Below, one piece after another: positions 20,601 to 29,172 of a stretch of DNA of 29,172 nt. The notes beneath the pieces were generated by a model. The model did not search any database, was not told where the DNA came from, and was given only the letters and a program-made list of their open reading frames with translations. The DNA comes from Mesostigma viride (taxonomy: Eukaryota > Streptophyta > Mesostigmatophyceae > Mesostigmatales > Mesostigmataceae), in NCBI GenBank assembly GCA_009746045.1, contig RPFO01000072.1, forward strand, positions 1,639,716 through 1,668,887, given 5' to 3'. The translations under genes and the position numbers were made by a program. Each line of letters begins with the position of its first letter. Positions within the stretch are counted from its first letter, which is position 1.

Positions 20601-20988
20601 GTCCACACAAGGCCCACCTAAGCCCACGATCCTTCTCAGATGTTCCCAAGTCGCCAAAAGCCTTCTTGATGTTATCCCGAAGAGATTCCGCCCAATTTTC
20701 AGGAAGCCCGCCGTCACAGTTCTTCCTCTTCTTAATGCCGTTGCTCTCCGCCACCATGGCATTTAGTCTTGAAGCTGCGCAAGACAGAACCTCCGCGCTC
20801 ATCTCTGGCGTCCTGTGGTTGTTTGCTTTCACGCGTTCCGCCATGATAGGAAAGATGTCATTGGCAATTTTGTACCCCTTGTTCTCGATGTACTTGTCGC
20901 TCCAGAGACCGCGAAGTGCAGGCTCCCGGTCGTCATTGGACAAGGGACGCGAACCGTCGGAAACGGCCCCCCGCCCCGATCGCGCCAT
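17639..20988 (-). CDS. Four-exon gene, DDE/RNase-H-like HGKG-motif protein (986 aa)
   Basis: Predicted minus-strand exons: 20988-20211, 20137-19491, 19337-18534 and 18370-17639. They join in phase to 987 codons, stop included. ATG 20988 (MARSGRG) is the first ATG of the frame; upstream codons of the same frame have no ATG. Order: helical N-terminus; Cys/His cluster (C280, H282, C286, C297, C299, H301, H302, then C323, C325, C329, C332); a second Cys-rich part; core with D562 in TDYAENY, D648 in WSDNCSMQFK, and E683-x-HGKGE-x-DG-x-GG-x-VK; C-terminal CYCGGAC zinc-like motif and a beta-rich part (GQWVVGVRYWD). D648 to E683 leaves 34 residues, a DDE-like spacing. From memory, similar HGKG proteins occur, mostly unannotated, in other eukaryotes. 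A transposase or transposase-derived nuclear protein is my best guess, not proven. Confidence 0.7.
18371..18533 (-). other. Intron 3 of the HGKG gene, holding a copy of the palindromic motif
   Basis: 163 nt, donor CCCGAG/GTAATT, acceptor CGCGCAG/GTG after a pyrimidine-rich stretch; phase 0 on both sides. It must be removed to stay in frame with the last exon. At 18483-18501 it holds AACGACGGCCGGCGTAACT (plus-strand reading), identical to two of the six motifs in the array upstream of the gene. Confidence 0.7.
19338..19490 (-). other. Intron 2 of the HGKG gene, with duplicated donor site
   Basis: 153 nt, donor CCAGAG/GTAATT at 19490, acceptor TTTTTTCTTTCTACAG at 19338. A 72-bp tandem duplication covers about 19358-19505, so an identical donor recurs at 19418 (81-nt intron). 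Both sizes are multiples of three and no stop lies inside, so splicing at either donor, or retention, keeps the frame: 986, 1010 or 1037 residues. Confidence 0.7.
19358..19505. repeat. 72-bp tandem duplication, two copies
   Basis: GAAACGCCTTGGGGCGCAAC begins at 19381 and again at 19453. The identical stretch ends with GGCCCAAGAAC in both copies, and the A-rich part before it is similar but not identical. It spans the exon 2/intron 2 boundary of the HGKG gene. Confidence 0.92.
20138..20210 (-). other. Intron 1 of the HGKG gene (proposed)
   Basis: 73 nt, donor GGACA/GTAGGG at 20210 and acceptor GGAGGCAG at 20138. It joins the two open frames in phase (codon AGG across the junction). The intron is very G/purine-rich with a poor pyrimidine tract, so the exact acceptor is the least certain of the three. 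Confidence 0.5.
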
Positions 20989-21134
20989 CAGACTTTGGTC
21001 AGACGGCAGCTGATTTTTTTCGCCTCTTAATCCCGCGGCACCGAAAGCCCTGAGGATGAGTAATGATAAATAATCACCATTAAAGACACGACGAAAACGA
21101 TGGGCATCAAACAAGAACGACAAGCGTCATTAAT
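20989..21134. other. 5' flank of the HGKG gene
   Basis: The coding frame stays open upstream to about 21123 but without an ATG. No clear TATA box was seen. The palindrome array begins immediately beyond. Confidence 0.4.
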
Positions 21135-21688
21135 AACGCCGGCCGGCGCAACTGGATACATGTAAACCATACAAAAGTGATTTTATGAAACACATACAGT
21201 TTGTCATTAATAACGACGGCCGGCGTAACTCGGGCGCAATTAAAAACCATTAAGAAGCAACTCAGGATATGCAGGCAGAAATCCTTCAGGTGTAAAAAAG
21301 ATGTACAAACACACTTTTGGTAATGGGGCCTGATTGCGCAACTGCAAGATACCATTGGAAACGCCGGCCGGCGCAACTGGATGCATGTACATAAACCATA
21401 CAAAAGTGATTTGCACAAAACCCCTACAATTTGTCATGAGTAACGACGGCCGGCGTAACTCGGTTGCATTTGAAAACCACAAAGAAGCAACTCAGGTAGT
21501 GAAGGCGGAAATCCCAGAGGTGATAAAATGTTTACCAACACAAAATGTTGATAAGCGTGCAAGCTTTTGCAAGTGCGCGCAAGATACCATTGGAAACGCC
21601 GGCCGGCGCAACTGGAACACCAAAACAAAAAACTTGATTTGCACGAAACCCATTCAGTTCGTCATGGATAACGACGGCCGGCGCAACT
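21135..21688. repeat. Array of six 19-bp CGGCCGGCG palindromes in about 230-bp units
   Basis: Consensus AACGMCGGCCGGCGYAACT at 21135, 21212, 21360, 21442, 21595 and 21670. They alternate: the first of each pair reads AACGCC (centre CGCCGGCCGGCG, a perfect 12-bp palindrome), the second AACGAC. Distances alternate about 75-82 and 148-153, so three units of 225-235 bp. Sequence between motifs is also partly conserved (ACCATACAAAAGTGATTT; AAGAAGCAACTCAGG; AAGATACCATTGGAAACGCC). It lies 150-700 bp upstream of the HGKG gene start. Open frames across it arise because the motif lacks stops. Confidence 0.9.
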
Positions 21689-22004
21689 TCATGGCACTCA
21701 CCACTTTCACCAAATGCCATGTCGCCATTATATTGAGGAAAGCGAAGTATGCCCACTTGAAGCTGTGGTCTGCAGAACATTGACACAAAATATGCATGGT
21801 ATTTCAAGCAATGAATGCTATGTGTCAGGCATCAATGTCTTTATTGTATCCAAATGTGGTTAGGACGGAGGTTTACATTGGTTGCTATTTTAAGACAATG
21901 GCGTATAACCAAACATTGCACACACTCAAGAGTGTACTTATGCTGAACTGGAAAGGAACATTAAACCCCAATAAGGTAGATATTTTTCTTTTACATTTTA
22001 ATTT
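21689..22004. other. Unassigned sequence right of the palindrome array
   Basis: No motif, splice signal or repeat of note. The plus-strand open frames here run out of the repeat array. Confidence 0.4.
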
Positions 22005-22150
22005 TTTATATACTACTTTATATAATATTATATTATATTATATTATATTATGCTATATTATGTTATATGAAATAACATTAAAATTAACATAAAATTAAAA
22101 TTATATATTAATTATAGTATATTATATAATTTATATTATATATTATATTC
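22005..22150. repeat. AT-rich low-complexity tract (TATTA repeats)
   Basis: Almost pure A/T, with runs of TATAT and TTATA repeated irregularly. It is a likely site of slippage and easy melting; no gene. Confidence 0.85.
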
Positions 22151-24000
22151 ACGATGCTCTGTGTATTAATGACATATCAGACACACCTACATCACATCGC
22201 CTTGATGTTTCCGTTGTATGGGTCCGGTCGGGCGTTGGTAGCTGGTCGACAACAATTCTACATTTCCTAAAAAAAAATGCGACCGTGCCTACATTCGAAG
22301 GCGCGCTGTGGCTGACCTGAACTATCGGTGAACACCTCGGCGTCACTTGACCGGCCTAGGTTGACATTTCGGCAGAGTAACGCTGCTTAAAGGATCCTTG
22401 CGTAGTTCGCGCGATTTGGCTCTTTATATATGTTTTTGGAGACGACGAGCAAGCATCCGATTGGTCAGCCAATTCCTGTCCAGTCCTCGGACAGTGTCCA
22501 ATCCGGTGCTTGGGATCCAGAAAACGTGCTCGAGCCTGGCCACTCTGTCGCGGGCGCCGCGCTAGTGGCGTCGCGCCCAAACCTGACCAGGCCATAGGAA
22601 AGGGCGGGGGCGAATGCAAGAATTATTGTTATATCCTGACCTGTCCTGGGGAAGGTCCGGGGCGAATGCAAGAATTAATATACCTGCGTATGCAACCAAC
22701 ACGGCCGATCCACATACATAATCCGACTGAGCTGGACGGTACGGACCAAATTTCGGTGCAAATTGAGGCCCAAAAGCTATGTCGGCATGGTGCGCGCACC
22801 CCTTGCGGTAGGGGCCATGGCGACTGCCTTTAGACGAAACGTGACAAATCTGGCACGCGGAAAGCAGAAATGCTCGATTGTTGGAGAAAATTAGTTACTG
22901 ATTCTAATTTATGGCGGGATGGTTGCGATCTATAATGTCGCGGGCTTTTTTTCTTTGCCATCGGCAGGGGGGGTCCGGCCTGAATTTCTGTCGGGATGAA
23001 TAAAGTATATTGGATGCCTGCCGGGTTGATTGTCGATTGTTGCCAGTTTTGATGGTCGTAAGGAAAGCTAGTTTAATGATGTTTCTAAAGCCGTAAAAAT
23101 TCCCGCTGCTATCTTTACCTTTCCCGTCATTTTGCGGTAAGATAACATTAGCCCTGCGCGATGCGTACTGCCCAACCACTCCATGAAAGGGTGGACTTTC
23201 TTGTGCGCCTGGGCACGAATAAATGCCCGTTATGGTACGTTCTTGTGTTAAACGTCTTAAGCTTGCGTTTTCCTGCTTTCTTACCTCGTTGAGCGTAAGC
23301 TTTTTGCCTTCTTTCCGGCCAGATGCAGCCAGAAAGTTGCGGGTCCTGGCGCTGCATCGCTGGATTCCTGGGTGTCTTTTAGCTAGTTAATCGTCTGTGA
23401 CGTGGCTGGCTTTCTGCAGCGCGTGGCCCGCAACCTGTCGGGAAGGTGTAATGCTTTTATTTCCATGCTTCTCTGAAATTTCTTTTGCTTTATAGACAGT
23501 TGTGTTCGAGGAAATTCACGCGGTCTTCCTAAGCAGCGGCATCATTTTCCCCAGACACTGACGAGCTGGCACCTGTCTCCTAAAGAGAGCGGCTCGTGCT
23601 TGTTAGAAAGGAGGCAGTGTGCATTTTGCGGGACACAATGCTTTGGTGGCACATGCGTCAGGTAGGCTGTTCCAATGGTCTCTTCACCTTTCCCACTGAG
23701 TAAATGTTAGCATTTGTCATGCTAACCAGAGCAGCTAGCCACAGGTTGGCTGGATAAAAAGTCAGCTTATTTTCTCTTTATATACTGCGTGTGTGGTCCT
23801 CCACGTGTCCGGCTTGTTGGGCATTTTGGAAGAGGGTTTATAATGTGTTGTTGGGTGGAACAACTTGGTTGTTGGCACAAAATCACACATTATTAGCCTG
23901 AGATAGGCATGACATATGCTGCTCAGGCGTGTCGTCCTACCAGCCTTGTTGTTAAGGGTAGACTCACAAGGCTGGCTGTGCCGATGGAGGGGTGGGGCGT
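22151..24000. other. About 1.85 kb without a supported gene
   Basis: Open frames are short and motif-free. Small features: GGGGCGAATGCAAGAATTA twice (about 22611 and 22660, roughly 50 bp apart); a hairpin GTTAGCAT-TTGTC-ATGCTAAC near 23707-23727; and CCAGCCTTGT (23940-23949) opposite ACAAGGCTGG (23966-23975), a perfect 10-bp stem 35 bp before the minisatellite. No tRNA, 5S or snRNA signature was seen. Confidence 0.5.
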
Positions 24001-24008
24001 GCTAGCCC

Positions 24009-24773
24009 CCCCCCACACCCACGCATGCATGCTAGCCCACCCCCACACCCACGCATGCATGCTAGCCCCGGCCCCGGCCCCCCCACACCCACGCATGCAT
24101 GCTAGCCCCCCCCACACCCACGCATGCATGCTAGCCCACACTCACACCCACGCATGCATGCTAGCCCACCCCCACACCCACGCATGCATGCTAGCCCCCC
24201 CACACACCCACGCATGCATGCCAGCCCCCCCACACACCCACGCATGCATGACCGCCCCCCCCACACCCACGCATGCATGCTAGCCCACCCCCACACCCAC
24301 GCATGCATGCTAGCCCCCCCACACACCCACGCATGGATGCCAGCCCCCACACACACCCACGCATGCATGACAGCCCCCCCACACACCCACGCATGCATGC
24401 TAGCCCCCCACACACACCCACGCATGCATGCCAGCCCCCATACACACCCACGCATGCATGCCAGCCCCCCCCACACTTACGCATGCATGCTAGCCCCCCA
24501 CACACACCCACGCATGCATGCCAGCCCCCCCCCACACCCACGCATGCATGCCAGCCCCCCCCACACTTACGCATGCATGCTAGCCCCCCACACACACCCA
24601 CGCATGCATGCCAGCCCCCCCCCACACCCACGCATGCAGGCTAGCCCAACCCCACACCCACGCATGCATGCCAGCCCACCCCCACACCCACACGTGCATG
24701 CCAGCCCACCCCCACACCCACGCATGCATGCCAGCCCACCCCCACACCCACGCGTGCATGCCAGCCCACCCCT
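24009..24773. repeat. 30-bp minisatellite, about 25 copies
   Basis: Unit close to CACACCCACGCATGCATGC followed by TAGCCCMCCCC. The core CGCATGCATGC is strongly kept (itself nearly palindromic), and the C run varies in length by one or two bases, often balanced by CA changes. Because 30 is a multiple of three and the unit lacks stops in several frames, long open frames appear on both strands (one encodes a ten-residue His/Pro repeat). I do not treat these as genes. Confidence 0.95.
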
Positions 24774-25029
24774 AGCTTGAGCGTGCTTGTAAAGTTTTTG
24801 CATGGTTTATTAAAATGAGTGGAATATGTATTTATTGCATTAAATGTTAATTTTATTGATCATGAATGAAAATGGTCAACATTGCCGAAGTGCCCCTAAA
24901 TTGCTCAATATTGTGTGCTCAAGAATTCAATGAGGATTGTCATCATGGAAACCCGCACAAATTCACGATTCCGGGCATGCATGTGAAAGTATCAAGAACA
25001 ATTTTCAATTAAGAATGGTATCTCATTGT
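24774..25029. other. Unique spacer between minisatellite and satellite
   Basis: About 250 bp of AT-rich single-copy sequence; nothing recognisable. Confidence 0.5.
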
Positions 25030-28000
25030 TCCATGAATCAATATGACTCCATGTACGTAGACAAGCCATGATGACCCCATGGGAGCCTGAATCCTCATCA
25101 TTAAATACATAAATGCCACCCATGTACGTAGACGGGCCATGATGACACCAATGGAGCCTGAATCCTCATCATTAATTACATAAATGCCAACCATGTACAT
25201 ACACGGGCAATGATGACACCATGGGAGCCTGAATCCTCATCATTAATTACATAAATGCCAACCATGTACGTAGGCCAGCCATGATGACACTGTGGGAGCC
25301 TGAATCCTCATCATTAATTTCATACATGCCAACAACACGTAGACGGGCCATAATGACACCACGGGAGCCTGAATCCTGATCATTTTTTTTTCTTTGACAT
25401 CCATGTACGTAGGCCAGCCATGATGACACCATGGGAGCCTGAATCCTCATCATTTTTTTTCTGAGACATCCATGTACGTAGGCCAGCCATGATGACACCA
25501 TGGGAGCCTGAATCCTCATCATTTTTTTTCTGAGACATCCATGTACGTAGGCCAGCCATGATGACACCATGGGAGCCTGAATCCTCATCATTAAATACAT
25601 ACATGCCATCCATGTACGTAGACAGGCCATGACATCTGACACCATGGGAGCCTGAATCCTCATCATTTACTATTCCTTGACATCCATGTACGTAGACGGG
25701 CCATGATGACACCATGGGAGCCTGAATCCTCTTCATTTTTTTTTCTTTGACATCCATGTACATACGTAGGCCAGCCATGATGACACCAATGGAGCCTGAA
25801 TCCTCATCATTAATTACATACATAAATGCCATGATCATCAATGACCCCATGGGAGCCTGAATCCTCATCATTAAATACATAAATGCCACGGTCCATGTAC
25901 GTAGACGGGCCATGATGACACCAATGGAGCCTGAATCCTCATCATTAATTACATAAATGCCAACCATGTACATACACGGGCAATGATGACACCATGGGAG
26001 CCTGAATCCTCATCATTAATTACATAAATGCCAACCATGTACGTAGGCCAGCCATGATGACACTATGGGAGCCTGAATCCTCATCATTCATTTCATACAT
26101 GCCAACAACACGTAGACGGGCCATAATGACACCACGGGAGCCTGAATCCTCATCATTTTTTTTTCTTTGACATCCATGTACGTAGGCCAGCCATGATGAC
26201 ACCATGGGAGCCTGAATCCTCATCATTTTTTTTCTGAGACATCCATGTACGTAGGCCAGCCATGATGACACCATGGGAGCCTGAATCCTCATCATTAAAT
26301 ACATACATGCCATCCATGTACGTAGACAGGCCATGATGACACCATGGGAGCCTGAATCCTCATCATTTACTATTCCTTGACATCCATGTACGTAGACGGG
26401 CCATGATGACACCATGGGAGCCTGAATCCTCATCATTTTTTTTCTTTGACATCCATGTACATACGTAGGCCAGCCATGATGACACCAATGGAGCCTGAAT
26501 TCTCATCATTAATTACATACATGCCATCCATGTACGTAGACAGGCCATGACATCTGACACCATGGGAGCCTGAATCCTCATCATTTACTATTCCTTGACA
26601 TCCATGTACGTAGACGGGCCATGATGACACCATGGGAGCCTGAATCCTCATCATTTTTTCTTTGACATCCATGTACATACGTAGGCCAGCCATGATGACA
26701 CCAATGGAGCCTGAATCCTCATCATTAATTACATACATAAATGCCAACCATGTACATACACGGGCAATGATGACACCAATGGAGCCTGAATCCTCATCAT
26801 TAATTACATAAATGCAACCATGTACATACACGGGCAATGATGACACCATGGGAGCCTGAATCCTCATCATTTTTTTTTCTTTGACATCCATGTACATACG
26901 TAGGCCAGCCATGATGACACCATGGAGCCTGAATCCTCATCATTAATTACATACATGCCATCCATGTACGTAGACAAGCCATGATGACCCATGGGAGCCT
27001 GAATCCTCATCATTAATTACATACATGCCATCCATGTACGTAGACAGCCATGATGACACCATGGGAGCCTGAATCCTCATCATTTACTATTCCTTGACAT
27101 CCATGTACGTAGGCCAGCCATGAGACACCATGGGAGCCTGAATCCTCCTCATTAATTACATAAATGCCAACCATGTACGTAGACAAGCCATGATGACCCC
27201 ATGGGAGCCTGAATCCTCATCATTAATTACATAAATGCCATCCATGTACGTAGACGGGCCATGATGACACCATGGGAGCCTGAATCCTCATCATTTACTA
27301 TTCCTTGACATCCATGTACGTAGGCCAGCCATGAGACACCATGGGAGCCTGAATCCTCCTCATTAATTACATAAATGCCAACCATGTACGTAGACAAGCC
27401 ATGATGACACCATGGGAGCCTGAATCCTCATCATTAATTACATAAATGCCATCCATGTACGTAGACGGGCCATGATGACACCATGGGAGCCTGAATCCTC
27501 ATCATTAATTACATAAATGCCAACCATGTACGTAGACAAGCCATGATGACACCATGGGAGCCTGAATCCTCATCATTAATTACATAAATGCCATCCATGT
27601 ACGTAGACGGGCCATGATGACACCATGGGAGCCTGAATCCTCATCATTAATTACATAAATGCCAACCATGTACGTAGGCCAGCCATGATGACACCATGGG
27701 AGCCTGAATCCTCATCATTAATTACATACATGCCAACAATGTAGGTAGACAAGCCATGATGACACCATGGGAGCCTGAATCCTCATCATTTATTTTATGA
27801 GACATCCATGTACGTAGGCCAGCCATGATGACACCATGGGAGCCTGAATCCTCATCATTTCTTTTTCTTTGACATCCATGTACGTAGGCCAGCCATGATG
27901 ACACCAATGGGAGCCTGAATCCTCCTCATAATTACAACATGCCATCCATGTACGAGATCGGGCATGGTGACACCATGGGAGCCGAAGCCTCATCATTTTC

Positions 28001-29172
28001 TAATCCTTGAATCCATGTAACGTAGTGGCCATGGAGAACACCTGGAGCCTGAATCCTCATCATTAATAACATAAATGCCAACATACGCTTGACAAGCCAT
28101 GATGACACAGGGAGCTGAATCCTCCTCATTAATTCATAAATGCCAACCATGTAACGTAGACAAGCCATGATATCATGGGAGCCTGATCCTCATCATTAAT
28201 TACATAATCCCTTCATCGTTACGTAGTGCCAGCCATGGAGACCACCATTGGGGCCTGAATCCTCATCATTTACTATTCCTTGAAATCCATGTACGTAGGC
28301 ACCCATCGGAGACACCATGGGAAGCCTGAATCCATTCCTCATGTAATTACATAAATGCCAACCATGTACGTTACGCAGACCCATGATGACCCCATGGAGG
28401 AGCCGGTCCTCATCATTAATTAACATAAATGCCATCCACGACGTAGACGGGCCATGATGACACCATGGAGCCTGTGAATCTTATCATTTACTATTCCTGA
28501 CATCATGTACGTAGGCCAGCCATGGAGACACATGGGAGCCTGACTCCTCATCATTAATTACCTAAATGCCAACCATGTACGAGACAAGCCATGAGACACT
28601 ATGGAGCCTGAATCTCCTCTTAATTACATAAATGCCACCAGTACGTAGACAAGCCATGATGACACCATGGGACCGCATGCCTCATCATTAATTATACATG
28701 CCACCATGTACGGTAGACAGGCATGGATGACACCATGGGAGCCGAATCCTCATCATTTACTATTCCTTGACATCCATGTACGTAGACGCCCCTTGAGACA
28801 CATGGGAGCCTAACCTCCTCAATTAACTACATAAATGCCAACCATGTACGTAGACAAGCCCATGATGACACCATGGGAGCCTGATCCTCATCAATTTACT
28901 ATTCCTTGCCACCCATGTACGTGGCCAGCCATGAGCACCAATGGAGCCTGCAATCCTCCTAGTTAATTAAATAAATCCAACCAATGTACGTAGTACAGCT
29001 GCATGACATGGGAGCCTGAACCTCATCATTACTATCTGACATCATCGTACGTAAGACGGGCCATGATGAACGCAATGGAGCCTGAATCCTCATCATTTAC
29101 TATTTCCTTGATCAATGTACGTAGGTAGGCCAGCCATGATGAACCAATGGAGCCCTGATCCTCTTCATTTTA
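25030..29172. repeat. About 71-bp satellite, nearly 60 copies, continues past the window
   Basis: Core of each unit: CATGATGACACCATGGGAGC then CTGAATCCTCATCATT, preceded by CCATGTACGTAGACGGG or GTAGGCCAG. Units differ in the link to the next: AATTACATAAATGCCAA, T-run plus CTTTGACATC, T-run plus CTGAGACATC, or TACTATTCCTTGACATC. Successive GTACGTAG starts are about 71 bp apart (for example 27599 and 27670). A higher-order copy is visible: a rare ACATACACGGGCAATG variant at 25197 recurs at 25970, and an AACAACACGT variant at 25331 recurs at 26104, both 773 bp apart. Minus-strand open frames (MMRIQAPMVSS type) are by-products. Confidence 0.95.

Noticed and set aside
21334-21783. 149-codon plus-strand frame with recurring GRRN
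   Set aside because: The recurring residues are the palindrome motif read in frame; the frame is a by-product of the repeat array.
24124-24780. 218-codon His/Pro/Met repeat protein and its mirror frames on the minus strand
   Set aside because: A direct result of a 30-bp stop-free minisatellite; open in several frames on both strands, with no promoter or splice context.
25247-26912. Minus-strand proteins made of MMRIQAPM-type repeats
   Set aside because: Translation of the 71-bp satellite; frames change with unit length, and the unit count rather than selection explains the open length.
24009-29172. CRISPR-like regularly repeated sequence
   Set aside because: Units are directly tandem with no unique spacers, in a eukaryotic context and without cas genes.

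Overview
The window is non-coding-rich, repeat-rich nuclear DNA from a eukaryote. Spliceosomal GT-AG introns (73-238 nt), Ty1/copia and Ty3/gypsy-type elements, and a copia primer-binding site complementary to initiator tRNA-Met of the plant type point to the green lineage (green alga or charophyte). The species cannot be fixed from the sequence. There are no operons, no rRNA or tRNA genes that I can see, and no CRISPR array.

Layout. 1-401: sequence I cannot assign. 402-723, resuming at 6851-6944: a 152-bp tandem repeat full of TATGTACTC/GAGTACATA hairpins. 724-6845: a complete, young Ty1/copia retrotransposon with 749/744-bp LTRs, a 5-bp target duplication (ACGCC), PBS, gag, protease, integrase, RT, RNase H and polypurine tract; it split the third unit of the 152-bp repeat. 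7179-8720: a three-exon plus-strand gene for an unrecognised acidic, coiled-coil protein. 9090-9812: a dense array of GGTTAC...GTAACC palindromes. 9817-12206 (minus): a Ty3/gypsy pol remnant (protease, RT, RNase H) with no integrase. 12207-15446: mostly featureless, with two weak minus-strand exon candidates. 15447-16997 (minus): a gypsy-type gag with one in-frame stop.

17639-20988 (minus) is the most interesting locus. It is a four-exon gene for a predicted 986-aa protein with Cys/His clusters and an RNase-H/DDE-like acidic pattern (D562, D648, E683 or E689/D691, inside an HGKGE-x-DG-x-GG motif). Just upstream (21135-21688) lie six copies of a 19-bp near-palindrome centred on CGGCCGGCG; a seventh copy sits inside the gene's third intron. 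Gene plus repeated palindromes could be a transposase with its binding sites, but that is inference.

22005-22150 is AT-rich. 22151-24000 has no supported gene. 24009-24773 is a 30-bp minisatellite. About 25030 to the end is a roughly 71-bp satellite with higher-order structure; its last 1.3 kb is full of single-base indels.

A caution runs through the window. All seven frameshifts I can place in the coding regions have the same sign (one base missing), and two lie in G runs. Together with the noisy end of the satellite, this suggests that some breaks are assembly errors rather than decay.
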